Positions 22,931-34,073 of a stretch of 64,000 nt of DNA are shown piece after piece. Under the pieces are notes generated by a model, which ran no database searches, had not been told where the DNA came from, and was given only the letters and a program-made list of their open reading frames with translations. The stretch's first letter is position 1; each line of letters begins with the position of its first letter. The DNA comes from Dendrolimus kikuchii (taxonomy: Eukaryota; Arthropoda; Insecta; Lepidoptera; Lasiocampidae), in the NCBI GenBank assembly GCA_019925095.2, contig CM034405.1, positions 13,727,401 through 13,791,400 on the forward strand, read 5' to 3'. A program made the position numbers and the translations under genes.

Positions 22931-23944
22931 CAGACCTGTTTATCTATGTTTTGATGTATAATAAAATATTGTCTATCTAGTATACAAATAAGTTGATTTA
23001 GGTGGTACAAATTACTTATTAATCTCTGTTAATGTAGTACTTATTAGTACCACATGCATATAAATATTAGCACAAGTATATCCAGTCCACCAAGATAACC
23101 ACATTAAAGTCCAACGTATGTGGAGTACTCTCTGTTTACACCAACTGGGATTATGCTCAAACATGAAAAACATTAACATAACACAGGGCCGGCATGCCGG
23201 AACGAGGCCTGTCAAAGCCATACATCCCTCCCTTCTATGCCACAGTACTAAATTTAGTTTCGGATTCTTCGAGGCATTACAGAAATTCTTATACAATACG
23301 TAGGTATATTGCCTGTCTTTGTATTATTTTGTTGCAGTCCTTCAGCTTGGATTTTTTTTAATTCTTGATTAATGGCACTAGTATTTTTTATGATCGCATT
23401 TGACGATTGAAATTGCCAGAGCAAAAATTTTATAACTCTTGTATTATTTTTTGGATAACAGTTTTTATAATCTATTCTTTTAATTTAATAAGTATATAGA
23501 CTCTTATATCCACTATGTTTTTTACTGTCCGACCTTTATTATCTTGTATAGTATTTTACAGTTTTTTTTAATAATGTATAGCTATTTCTACATCACTGAT
23601 TTTATACACTACACTTAGTTATCTACTTAATTAAATAAATACAAATTATACTTCAAAAGTTCTCAAAGTTTTTGGGAACGTTCCCGACTGACAGCAGTCT
23701 GGTACTGGATTTTCTAAATTAATTTTTATAGATAGTTTATTTTTAGTATTTAATTTATTTTAAGGCTTCATTTGCAGGTATGATTAATGTATAGTAATGT
23801 TATTTGTCCTTAATCACACAATACTTAAAAATATATATACGTATATTGTCTACTATAAAATATCAAAATACTGTCTATTTAGATGACTAAACTGCTACTG
23901 TTTTCAATATAAACTATGTATGAATATAGTTTATATTGACTGAC
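22931..23944. other. AT-rich spacer
   Basis: A 13-bp inverted repeat (caatataaactat/atagtttatattg) lies at about 23907-23940. Nothing else recognised. Confidence 0.3.
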
Positions 23945-24122
23945 AAAAGTGTGGATGATCGAGTTGGTGCTGATAGACCACGATCAAGTTCCGGATGCCT
24001 TAAAGAATGGCCATTAATAAATGTAGATGAAGCAACAGATATGTCTAGATCGTAGCAAGTGGAAATCCCTCGTTTCTGCATACCCCTATAGGGAACAGGC
24101 GTAATAATATGTATGTATGTAG
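23945..24122 (+). pseudogene. RTE-type LINE 3' end, copy 4 (diverged)
   Basis: Readable as NVDEATDMSRS then, after a frame change, KWKSLVSAYPYREQA and stop, followed by tatgtatgtatgt. It fits the end of the copy at 14895 with more substitutions. Confidence 0.5.
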
Positions 24123-24439
24123 TCTATTTAATCTTAAAAGTTAGTCGAAATTTTTAACTAACAAAAAAGAAGATAAAATATTCAACATATCTTTGAAACT
24201 TTGTAACTGCGCAATAGGGACAAAATTTCCCCGTTTTTCCAGAGTTGAAAATATTATTTTTGTTAAAAAAAGGCATGCTGGTTTTTTAAAATAGGGGCGA
24301 CAGATTGAAGTAATTTAACTAAGCCCATATAATTATAAGACATGTACTTTTAGGGAGTATACTTTTATTATTATAATCTTATAATGGAAGTGAAAGATTT
24401 TTTTAGATAACTAGGTGGCAAATTCGTTTCTACGTTTAT

Positions 24440-24545
24440 ACTGTTCGCCATCGACATCCCCACTTTCTTAAGTTTCACACTTCTCTTTTCTCTTGAGCAC
24501 CTTGGGGGATTTGGAATGAGCTTCCTGTGCAGGCTGACAAACATT
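24440..24545 (+). pseudogene. possible LINE C-terminal scrap (IWNELPVQA)
   Basis: A short plus-strand phrase GIWNELPVQA resembles the VKLWNALP-type motif at the C-terminus of CR1/Jockey ORF2 (compare 46520 and 28180). Flanking codons are not convincing. Confidence 0.25.
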
Positions 24546-24944
24546 AAAAGCTTAATCAAAGCACTTTCATAATCGCCTACTCATAACATATACATCAGAA
24601 AAGATCTGAAATACTATATCACTAGATGGCGCGGCACGTCATTTTCTCTTGTTTTTAGGTTAAACTATTTGAAATATATTTTAGACAAAATCAGGATTTT
24701 TTCTAGACGATTATCATTCTGAAGTACATAAATTTGGAAGAAGTATTCTCCTTCCATTCTACATAAATTATAAAATCGATATTTTCTATATTTTATTAAG
24801 TATCATACATACAAAAAGCTATATAATCTTAAAAATAAATTAAACCTAAACTATATTAAAGACTAGAACTAAAAAGCGTAAAGCTAAATAAAAAAGGCAA
24901 TAATTATTATAAATAAAATTTCGGTCCCAAAACACTGTTACTTA

Positions 24945-25055
24945 TTGCGGGAACGTTCCCAAAAGGCTGACGGTATTGCCGCGTTTATGTATAGCAATGC
25001 TTAATCTTAAGGCAAAATAGACACCAGCCTTTTCGTCGTGTGAGACGTTTACTAA
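24945..25055 (-). pseudogene. ISIAIQRGN-motif fragment, copy 2
   Basis: Minus-strand reading HDEKAG, then RLSIAIHKRGNTVSLLGTFP. Same peptide family as 12826, 50405 and 53218. It sits 55 bp left of a retroposon copy. Confidence 0.45.
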
Positions 25056-25109
25056 ACATTTGGTAAAGTTGCGATAAAGTTCTATTATAAAAATATTTCT
25101 ATATTTTGA

Positions 25110-25394
25110 CCGTGCAGGAACGGAGAAAGAATACAATTTTCTGCGGCCGGGCGGCCTGTCGTAAGAGGCGACAAATTAACACACAGCCAGGTGGTAGGGT
25201 GGTAGCCCGACTGGATGGCTACCACCCCTGGTCTAGAGTATGCCGCCAGAACAACTTTGAGTTGTGTTCCGGCATTAGTGACCAGGTTCCAGTCTCCCTT
25301 AAGAGAGCAGCAGCGCATTTGTAACACCTTTGGTAACCGCTTTCCATCAAGTGGGGCGTCTGCCTGTCTGCTGAACTCATGGATTTAAAAAAAA
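25110..25394 (+). mobile_element. ~305-bp poly(A) retroposon, copy 5 (internal deletion)
   Basis: Both ends are present, but the ttgcaaatgtccataggcga block between the cctttgg and ggtaaccgc segments is missing, shortening the copy by about 20 bp. Confidence 0.72.
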
Positions 25395-25772
25395 TATGTC
25401 ACGTAATGGACAATGATGAGTCAATCAGCCTTGATATGTATACATAATTATATTACAAAGTAATAAAGTAAGGAAATATAGATATACAACGAGGATTAAT
25501 GATTACATTGAAGGCAACAGGAAATTAAAGTATTGATTTAAATTACATCTTTTGAGATAATAATCGTTAGGCTATGGGGCGTGTCCGTTCCAGAAGGCAA
25601 CTACCGAGTAATGAGGATTCATAAAGCTTAAATGCTTTTAGATTATCAATAATTATTTAGGGTTCTTTAAGGCGATATATTATATTTAATCTCTTTTCTG
25701 TATAAATGTATGAAACACTAGACAGGACTAGTAGACGTACCAGCTCACGCCAGCGATATATCGAGCCTTTTA

Positions 25773-25994
25773 TGGAAGAACATCGTAAGCGACAAATATA
25801 TAAATATTACAGGAGAGTTACTTTACATATTTTTGTGACATTGCTCATAGATCTCTGGTTTTAGTATATTCATATTTTTGTGAATATCGCATATATGGGC
25901 GTAAGGGACCTTGTGTTACAATATCATTTATTTCAGCTATATGTTACAAAAAAATGTGAAATAACTAAATTATGTCGCTTACCATGTTCTTCCA
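25773..25994. mobile_element. MITE with 22-bp TIRs and TTA target duplication
   Basis: TIRs TGGAAGAACATCGTAAGCGA(CA) at 25773-25794 and the reverse complement at 25973-25994 differ at one position. The element is 222 bp and flanked by tta on both sides (25770-25772, 25995-25997). A 3-bp TTA/TAA duplication is characteristic of PIF/Harbinger elements, so a Harbinger-related MITE is likely. No coding. Confidence 0.75.
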
Positions 25995-25997
25995 TTA

Positions 25998-27825
25998 GAG
26001 ATTCGATATTCCTTTTGTTTGGGTGCTTTAATAATAGTGACTCGATTAGAAACTAGATACGGAGAAGCTATTGATTAACCTCCACAGATAATAGATGATG
26101 CAAAGACCAAGCGGACGAAGTGCTTTGCTTCCACTTTTCTAATTCGTGTCTCTTTATTGTCGTATATTGTGTAATCTGATACTTATATTTCAATTGTCTT
26201 CAAGTCTAGCATGAACAGGTATCTTCTAGAAGATCTAGACAAACGTGCTCAATCTTAGACTGTATTTCCACCTGCCATCAGGTGCAATGCTGATCAAACG
26301 CGCGCATACCTACACAATATAAATTAGTTTGCTTTCAAGCAAGAATAGGCAGTCATTTTGAATCAATGCCCAGTCAAAGTTTAATCACTATCGTAACACG
26401 CCATATGTATCCTCTTTTTTTCTGTAATACTTAATTGTATTAAATTATTGACCATGCAATATTCCACACTAAGCAGAGTGAGTGGAACAGTAACGTAGAA
26501 CCGGTGCACTATTCTGCAAGCTGCAAACTTGAACCGAGCCAGCAGTTAGTGCAGCCACTACTTTTCTAGGATCAAGTTCATATATTTCTCCCAATGCAGA
26601 GCAGAATTTTAATACCAGTAAAATTATCACAAGTAAAACTCTGCATTCAACTAAACTAAACGCTGATAATCTACTTAACTGACATCTACTAAATGATCAT
26701 ATAAACCGAATTCTTTCCAAGAAAAATGACGTTTACAGATACACGTAAAGACAGACACAAAAAAATAGACGAATGGGCATCTCGATTTCATAATCGTACT
26801 GTTTTTGCTAAAATGGCTACCAAAGTATTATTAAAGTTGAACTGGTCACTAGTATACTTTACTATAAGTGTCTCTTACAGTAAAGTATGCAACTAAACAA
26901 CAAAGGTCCATCAAATTATTCACTCATTTACTCCCGCGTGATTAAAATTTGAACCAAGACTATAAAGATAAAATTTTATAACCTACCTTTAGAATTTCAG
27001 ATTTATTACAACTTTAACCATGTGTACACAAACGCAAAGCTATAGATTTAATGAAAAGCGAATAAAAGTAACTTGATTAAACTTACCTATTCAGCCTGTT
27101 TTAAAAGCCAAAAGATTATGTTGTTCGATTTGTGTCGCTTAAGTTTGATGGATGCTAGACTAACGATTACTCGTAAAGTTTTATAATGCTATTGAATAAA
27201 ACTTTAAAGACACCGACAGATGAGATGCAATTTAGCGAATGTGGTGAAAGGTACTGTCGTAGGGCAGCGCCGAGAGCAGATTCATTCGATCAATGACTTG
27301 TATATTGAAAAAAATGTTTCAAACTTAAGCACACGCGCTTATATATAATATAAATTATATTCTGCCGATATATGGACCTGTAATTACGTAACGAGTGATT
27401 AGATGAGAGATTCCTATCAAAATTAAATATCATCTGTATAGAAGAGTCAGTAGCAGTAGCAGTTTTTGAGAAAAAATCTCTGATAATGATTTCATGAAAC
27501 CTGATGGGTTCCAAAGTTTGCGTTTTCTGAAACTTCTTATTGAAATGTTGTTTTTGTCACATTAACTCTGAACTTACTTATAGATGGCAAAATTTCAGAA
27601 GAACACTTTATTAACTATTTTAGGATACATGATATGAACTAGGCAATTTATTGGTTGTTGCAGCCAAGCAAATAAACAATAGCAGACGCGTTGATGATAA
27701 TGCGTACCTCGGGAAATCTACTGGATTACTTTTTCTTAATTAATATTAAAATTTATTTTACGTGGCGAACATTATGTATTCTTTAAATACTTTTCCTAAA
27801 TAAAATGTTTCTTCCTAGCTTTTAT
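25998..27825. other. unrecognised DNA
   Basis: The longest stretch without a recognised repeat. Less AT-biased than average around 26200-26600 and 27225-27290. Frames are short. It may be single-copy host DNA. Confidence 0.35.
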
Positions 27826-28098
27826 TCTTTATTGTACACAAAAAGTTACATACACAATTATAAAACAGTGGTGATGTACAAAGGCGAGCTTAACCCTAAA
27901 AGAGTTTTCTTCCAGCAAACCTATGAGTCTAGCGAGAAGGGGTGAAGCAAAAGGCAGGGTTGTGTACGCAAAAGATATTTTACGTTATAACATATAATAT
28001 AAATAAATTAACAAAAATAAATTATATACAAGATACTCATAAGATATATACATATATACATACATATATAGTGTAAAATACATACATATAAGGATAAT
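27826..28098 (-). other. 3' UTR of the LINE
   Basis: From the ORF2 stop to ttgtacaataaagaa. Homologous to 43203-43400 (shared gtacacaaaa, ggtgatgtacaaa, gttttcttcc and ggcag blocks), which fixes the 3' terminus near 27826. Confidence 0.65.
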
Positions 28099-30561
28099 TT
28101 AGCATAGATAGTGTTCTTTGACTTTTTTTTTGAAACTGCTCTCCGATTGGCTATCTCGGATCGTATGTGGCAGGGCGTTCCATAATCTAACTGCGTGGAC
28201 GGAGAAAGAACCACTATAACATGCCGAGGAGTGTGTGGGTGCCTTGAGAAGAAGAGATTTAGAAGTTCTACAATGTTTGTCAGAAGGAACAAGAAATTCA
28301 AAACGTTGACGAAGATAGGAAGGAGAAATGGGGTTATGTAAGATTTTATACAAAAATGTAACTACGTGAAGGTCGCGTCGACGACGAATTGGCAGCCACT
28401 TAAGTTGCGATCTAAATGCAGAAACATGATCGAACTTTCGCAGACCAAAAATGAAGCGAATACACAAATTTTGAAGACGTTCGAGTTTATTTAGAAGTTC
28501 TTCAGAGACGTCCAAAAAACATACATCGGCGTAATCTAAAAGAGGTAGCATTAAGGACTGAGCAAGAATAATTTTGGTGACAAAGGGAAGAAACTTTTGC
28601 AGGCGTTTTAGAGATTGGAAAGAAAGGTGAATTCTTTTGCTAATTTCATTTACATGACTGACCCATGACAACTTACAATCAAAAATGACGCCTAGGTTTT
28701 TCGCACTACTGGAATAAGGTATCAACTCGCCATTTAAAATAATAGAGGGAATGACCGACTGATGCACAATATTTAACATGTAGTGACTACCAATAATCAA
28801 TGCCTGAGATTTAGATGGATTTACAAGAAGACCAAAATTGTTTGCCCATATACTGATATTGTATAGATCTTTATTAATTTTAATTATAGCATTGTGTATG
28901 TCATTTGCTTTGAAATGGTGATAAAGTTGCAGATCATCAGCGTATAGATGACAATGAGAAGAAATTAATTGAGTAATAGAGTCAATGAAGACAGAGAATA
29001 GAAGTGGAGAAAGAACTCCACCTTGCGGCACGCCTGCAGTAATGTCGCACCATTCAGAGAAGGTCTCATCCGACCGGACACACTGCACGCGACCAGACAA
29101 ATACGAATTGAACCAAGAAATGACAGGGGGGGAGATGTTGAGAGAAGATAGAATAGAAAGAAGAATATCGAAATTGACAGAATTGAACGCACTGCTGAAA
29201 TCTAAAAGTACCAATATAGTGAGGCACTTATCGTCTATGGCACAACGGATATCATCAGATACTTTTATTAGTGCACTAACTGTACTGTGTCCAGAACGAA
29301 ACCCTGATTGATGCGGACTCAGCAGTTGGTAATGAGTGAGAAAGTAAGAAAGTTGTTTATGAACAATATTTTCTAAAATTTTAGATAAAACTGGTAAAAT
29401 GGAAATCGGACGAAAATGTGAAGGATTTGTAGGATTACTGATTTTAGGAAGAGGCAGCACATAAGCTTTTTTCCAGGATGAGGGAAAGGAGCTCGAGGAT
29501 AACGAATGGTTCAGGATATGGGTTATTAAAGGAACTAACTCGGAAGAGAGTAGCTGAATCATTTGAACATGAATACCATCTGCACCTGCAGCTTTGGTGG
29601 AAATGGATTGTAGAATAAGAATGACTTCTTTCACAGTAACTTCTTTGAATACAAAAGATGGACAAGAAGGTATGGCAAGGTTAGACAGTCTTTCTACAGT
29701 GGAATGCTTAAGTTGATCGCTTAGAGAAATCGGCGATTTAGAAAAGTGCGCATTGAGAGCATTTATATCGAAAGAGATATTATTATCAGAAGGAGATTTG
29801 CCCAATCCAAGGGTATTTAGAAATTTCCACATATTAGAAGAAGATTTGGAGTTGCATAAATTTTGATGTATGTAGGATCTCTTAGCATCTCTGCAGAGCT
29901 TAGTGCAACGATTACGAAGTTTTTTATAGCCGATTAAATTTTCGTCTGTGGGGAATCGCTTATATAAACGCTTAACCTTATCACGCTTCAACATAGCCTT
30001 CTTTAAAGGCTGTGTAAGCCAAGGCGCAGGAGCATGTTTGACCTTAACAAGTTTTAGAGGTGCGTGATTATCATAAAGGGAAGTTATAATATGATTAAAG
30101 GCGGCTACCTTGTCATCAACAACGTCAGAATTGATGACAGGAGACCAGTCAATATTATTACAGTCAACTTTCAAGCTTTCTAAGTCGATGTTTTTAAAAC
30201 TTCGAAGTAAAATATATTTCGGCTTGCGCTTGAGACTACGGACCTTGTATGACAGAAAAAGTAGATCATGGTATGAGAAAGGAGCGGAAAGCTGTCCATA
30301 CGTTGCAACTTGGTCATAATTAGAAATTAAAATGAGATCTAACAAAGAAGGAGGGCAGTGGGGAGCATGATGTGTAGCATTAAGAGGAAGAATATGCATA
30401 TTTACCGAAGAGACAAGGGAAACGAGTTTTTTTGCACGTCCATCATCTTTCAAGAGGCAAGTGTTAAAATCTCCAAGAATAATTGTATACCCTATTACTT
30501 TATACTGTATATAAATAGACTGGCGACAAATTACTGTGAGCCTGGTATAATACCCAATAAT
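28099..30561 (-). CDS. LINE ORF2: endonuclease remnant + reverse transcriptase
   Basis: An open frame of 784 codons from its first ATG (30453), extendable in frame to 30561 right after the ORF1 stop. Counting from the ATG: the end of an AP-type endonuclease (the ILGDFN motif just upstream of the ATG, LLDLILIS at 38-45, SYHDLLF at 60-66); a linker; then the reverse transcriptase with FRPIS (347-351), LLDFSSAF (416-423, catalytic Asp), AGVPQGG (473-479) and the YADD active site (504-507); then the conserved LDYADVCFLD and VRLWNALP C-terminal motifs. The RT looks catalytically intact. Only about 28 codons separate the ORF1 stop from GDFN, whereas the family normally has well over 100, so the endonuclease N-terminus and its catalytic residues are deleted. 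The protein would copy RNA but not nick target DNA by itself. The assignment to the CR1/Jockey group is from motifs only. Confidence 0.88.
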   Translation of the reverse strand: MIGYYTRLTVICRQSIYIQYKVIGYTIILGDFNTCLLKDDGRAKKLVSLVSSVNMHILPLNATHHAPHCPPSLLDLILISNYDQVATYGQLSAPFSYHDLLFLSYKVRSLKRKPKYILLRSFKNIDLESLKVDCNNIDWSPVINSDVVDDKVAAFNHIITSLYDNHAPLKLVKVKHAPAPWLTQPLKKAMLKRDKVKRLYKRFPTDENLIGYKKLRNRCTKLCRDAKRSYIHQNLCNSKSSSNMWKFLNTLGLGKSPSDNNISFDINALNAHFSKSPISLSDQLKHSTVERLSNLAIPSCPSFVFKEVTVKEVILILQSISTKAAGADGIHVQMIQLLSSELVPLITHILNHSLSSSSFPSSWKKAYVLPLPKISNPTNPSHFRPISILPVLSKILENIVHKQLSYFLTHYQLLSPHQSGFRSGHSTVSALIKVSDDIRCAIDDKCLTILVLLDFSSAFNSVNFDILLSILSSLNISPPVISWFNSYLSGRVQCVRSDETFSEWCDITAGVPQGGVLSPLLFSVFIDSITQLISSHCHLYADDLQLYHHFKANDIHNAIIKINKDLYNISIWANNFGLLVNPSKSQALIIGSHYMLNIVHQSVIPSIILNGELIPYSSSAKNLGVIFDCKLSWVSHVNEISKRIHLSFQSLKRLQKFLPFVTKIILAQSLMLPLLDYADVCFLDVSEELLNKLERLQNLCIRFIFGLRKFDHVSAFRSQLKWLPIRRRRDLHVVTFLYKILHNPISPSYLRQRFEFLVPSDKHCRTSKSLLLKAPTHSSACYSGSFSVHAVRLWNALPHTIRDSQSESSFKKKVKEHYLC

Positions 30562-31347
30562 TTATTTTACACCTCGTCTTGTTTTCGTTTCAAACTTATT
30601 AGTTTTTGATGCTGCACTAGCGTTGATTTTGCCTCTTTCTTCAGCGCCAATTGGGGCTTCGTCCGAGGCTGGTTGCGTTGTAGGAAACTCCATGGTAAGT
30701 AACTTTAATTCGGCTGATGTTTCAATGCGACGGCGCTTGTTATCAGGGAGTAGGACGATAATTTTGCCTTCAGAAGTCCAGCAACGTCTCATTCCAAAAT
30801 GTTTACGAGCAGCGGTAAAGAGGTCGTGTCGAGATTTTGTCAAAAATTCAGAGACGGTAATAGCAGTATTCTTGAGCAAAGTTTTTGCGTTCCATGCTGA
30901 GTGTCGATCTTTATAACTGGAAAATCGTACCATCACAGGTCTAGGCTTACTGGTATTTATTCCAAGTCTATGACATGCAGATAAATTATCGAGGGAAAAG
31001 TCTGTCATCTTCAAATTATTTATGAGTAATTGAAGGATTGAGTCTTCAATGGTTTTATCAGAGGATTCAGCAATACCATGAAAAAGCAGTACCTTTCTAC
31101 GGGAGGCAGTCTCCTGACGATCAAGTCCTTGGAATGTGAGTTCAAGTTGAGTTCTCATTATAGCCAAAGATTTCCATATTAGGTTTTTGAAATTCATATA
31201 ATCTTGTGATAAAGCATCAAGATTCTTATGGGAGGTAGATTCACCACTAGAGAATTTCTTGAGTTCAGTTTCCATAAGATTCATCCGTGAATCAAAAGTA
31301 CTTGCCAGTTCGTTCATATTAGATGACAATTTTGCAAACAAATCCAT
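30562..31347 (-). CDS. LINE ORF1 (FP25K/L1-ORF1-like RNA-binding protein)
   Basis: 261 codons with a clean start and stop. The N-terminal ~80 residues are helical and heptad-like (likely coiled coil for oligomerisation). Residues about 83-210 resemble the baculovirus FP25K-like domain found in many LINE ORF1 proteins: RRKVLLFHGI at 83-92, SACHRLG at 123-129, RPVMVRF at 136-142 and CWTSEGKIIVLLP at 189-201. The basic C-terminus (KTRRGVK) suits RNA binding. Its expected role is to coat the element RNA. The stop at 30562 is in the same frame as ORF2, so readthrough would give an ORF1-ORF2 fusion. Confidence 0.8.
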   Translation of the reverse strand: MDLFAKLSSNMNELASTFDSRMNLMETELKKFSSGESTSHKNLDALSQDYMNFKNLIWKSLAIMRTQLELTFQGLDRQETASRRKVLLFHGIAESSDKTIEDSILQLLINNLKMTDFSLDNLSACHRLGINTSKPRPVMVRFSSYKDRHSAWNAKTLLKNTAITVSEFLTKSRHDLFTAARKHFGMRRCWTSEGKIIVLLPDNKRRRIETSAELKLLTMEFPTTQPASDEAPIGAEERGKINASAASKTNKFETKTRRGVK

Positions 31348-32243
31348 GGTGTCACTTTAGTAGTATTTAAATTGTGTTTATAGAGAAGTTTATTTAACTA
31401 ACGGGCATTAGAAGGATTAGATATTAATTAGCACTAACTTTTTGCATTTAAACTGACTTATTTACAGTAAAATACAATAAAATAATCAAGAGTACGTTTC
31501 AATAATGTTTACACTTCGCCTACCCGCTATTTTTTTTTATTTAAAAAAAATCTAAAATTCTATTAAACTGACCTGTCTGAACAATCAGCATCAACCTTTT
31601 CGTCTAATACTTATATAATAAAAACGACAGCAATATTTATCGCCAATAATAAGATTTAGAAAAATTTAGGTAATGGACTGCAATCATCATCATCTTTACT
31701 TTCCTTTATATTAGAATTTTTTATCTTGTTTTAACATTGTAGTCTTTAGATACTTTTCATTAATACGATATTCATGGTAAAACTGCTACACGTATGTAAG
31801 GGCGTTCTTGTATTAAACTTTTCATTGGCTTTTATAACGCAACCGTCACGTTTAAAATTGTTAACAACTTTAATTCCACTCGTTACATAATATTCAACGA
31901 CAATTGTATTGGAAGCAGTTACACTAACTACATGCTATAAAGAATAATGTTCAACACTCTTAAAACCATCTCTACAACAGGTATTTTTTTTTTAAACCAT
32001 TATTTTTCATTTCACCTATTATGTAAAGTCTATTTGGGATGATCGAATGGCAAACGTTTGATTGGTCATACTAAATGTCGGTGAAAGGATAAAGTGGATT
32101 TTGACCTATGTGAGTTTCAAGCCCGTAATTAGCAAGAAACGGCACAAGTTAGAGAAAGATGGGGTGTTCTTGTTTCGGAGACCAAGACACATTTTGGGTT
32201 GGTGAGTCAACAGAGTTAGTTAATTATTTACTTTTAATTACAA
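31348..32243. other. AT-rich DNA, may include the LINE 5' UTR
   Basis: Just upstream of ORF1. The 5' boundary of the LINE cannot be placed by eye. Nothing else recognised. Confidence 0.3.
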
Positions 32244-32478
32244 TCGGCAGACAAACTCACATATTGTAAATCCCCAAATTAAGCAAGTTACGCTTGTGTT
32301 ATGTTATGGGTAATGTACAACGGACTACTCTCGGGCCGATCGCAGACACCCCGACCATAGTTAACGTAGAAAATTCGTTTCCGAAATTTAAACCATGCCA
32401 AGAATCGAACCTGGAACCTCTGCGTTGCAGTGAGGTAGGCCGGCAAAGGCTTAGCCCGGCCCATCACACAGGACGTCA
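32244..32478 (-). mobile_element. tRNA-derived SINE (family A), copy 3
   Basis: Same body as 19424-19653, with a small tgttat duplication near 32300. The B box is present (ggttcgattctt, one or two changes), while the A-box region is more damaged (plus strand agcccggcccatc). Confidence 0.72.
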
Positions 32479-32479
32479 A

Positions 32480-33889
32480 CTGATTCGTACTTTGGTGTGG
32501 AAATTTGAATAGTTCCAACGAATTTAGAAGAAAGGATTATTATGAGCATGTCATTAGCTGAGGAAGTCATGGGGAAAGAGTTTAATTTTATTACTAGTTG
32601 TGCTGGTGATTTTGTTGATACAGAACTAAAATAAAATAGACCTTTATTTGCCTTACAAGATAAAAGAGGTAATTTACCATACTTGAATTTACCAAAACAG
32701 GCCAAATGAAAGTAAGGTATTTGCACTCAGAATTTTTGTACTTCAGTTTACTTTGACGCGGCATTTTAGTATATATGATACCCGCTATAGGGCAGTAATA
32801 GCAAAAACCTAACAGTTAAAAAAGTTTGTTTTTCGTGTTCTTCTATATTAATCAAATATTTAAGTGAAAATTGCTATTTTATGCTGAATTTTATATTATG
32901 TATGATTTTTAAATTTTTTGTCAGGCAGTCTGTCTGACGTCTCCGAAACGTGTCAACGGGATTTAATGTCAATTTTATACTATTTGTATAATATAAAGTG
33001 ACGTGGTAGAGCCATGCTGCGATCGCTATTATAGATTATCGGCTCGTAGAGCTGGCTCGATCGATATGGTAATAAGCTCTCACAGAATATGAGCGTCAAA
33101 TGGTTAGCCATGAGCTAATCCTCTATAGCCAATCTATTATATAGTTATATACCATTCTTGTTGTCTCAACCTACCATCCACTTTATTCCATCACTTTATG
33201 CCTTACCCGTATCTCATCCTTCCTATTCTATTCCTTCCATTTCTTCCTAAAGGCGGGAGCACGCTGGCTTCCTTAATTGGTCAACATTAAGCATTATCTA
33301 AGACGTGGGCCGTTTGCCTGTTCACAATATAAAAAGGTATAAGTGTCGTACGATTCTTCGATTTTGTTTCTAAATACAGGCGCAGTATCAATACCATTAC
33401 AGCACCAATTCCTTGCAAACTTCCAAATTATTCCGTAAAAGGTGTCACTTACCTCCTCCACTTATCGATCGCCTTAACTTCCAAACTTCACCCAACTCTT
33501 AAGAACTTTCGTAGATAATCCTGGTGAAACTTTTTAAAGAGTCTACGGCCAAATATGTCAGGGAAAGATAACGGAATAAAAACAGTTCCAAAACTTCCAT
33601 ATTAATGCGGTCGTCGGACGAATATTAATATCTGGGATGTCACTTAGGCTTTTAGAGGAAATGGGTATTTTATGCTTACTCTTTAGTTAATTATATATGG
33701 GAAATTCTACAAGATTAACTGGTTCGGCGGCATCGGTATGTGATCTCAATAATAATAATTAATTATATCTGTGTTATTTATTTTATATAGAGAAACCTGG
33801 GCTTCGAGGTATAGACGCTTCGAATGTAACCGGGATTTAAAGGTAGTATGATGATAATTATCTTCATATGTACATATATGGTATACAAT
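32480..33889. other. unrecognised DNA
   Basis: A phrase at 33300-33345 (cgtgggccgtttgcctgtt then an A-rich run) is like the 3' end of a poly(A) retroposon, but the remainder does not match the family above. Otherwise nothing recognised. Confidence 0.3.
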
Positions 33890-34073
33890 TATTCTGTACA
33901 TTTGTATGTCATTGAACTCCTCCTAACCCCCTGAACCGATTTTGAAGAAACGTTTTTCTGTCTGAGTGCGCCCAGGGTCGTTTAGATTCACAATTGGGAG
34001 CAGGTGACACTGCAGTCGGGTTCTAGATTTTTATCTTATTTTAGGGTAGGACAACATCTGATGGGCTTGTTAG
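33890..34073 (+). mobile_element. Helitron 3' fragment
   Basis: Shares gtttagattcacaattggga, the gggttctagatttttat block and a CTRR-type end (ttgTTAG|t at 34070-34073) with the Helitron 3' end at 56094-56300. The 5' end is not clear. Confidence 0.5.

Larger units (their letters stand above)
27826..31347 (-). mobile_element. Near-complete CR1/Jockey-superfamily LINE with endonuclease deletion
   Basis: Minus-strand order: ORF1 (31347-30562), ORF2 (from 30561, stop at 28099), a 3' UTR of about 270 bp, and a terminus ttgtacaataaagaa without poly(A). A 5'-truncated copy of the same 3' UTR lies at 43203-43400. The two large intact frames make it one of the youngest insertions here. The 5' UTR boundary beyond 31347 and the target duplications are not resolved. 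Confidence 0.8.
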
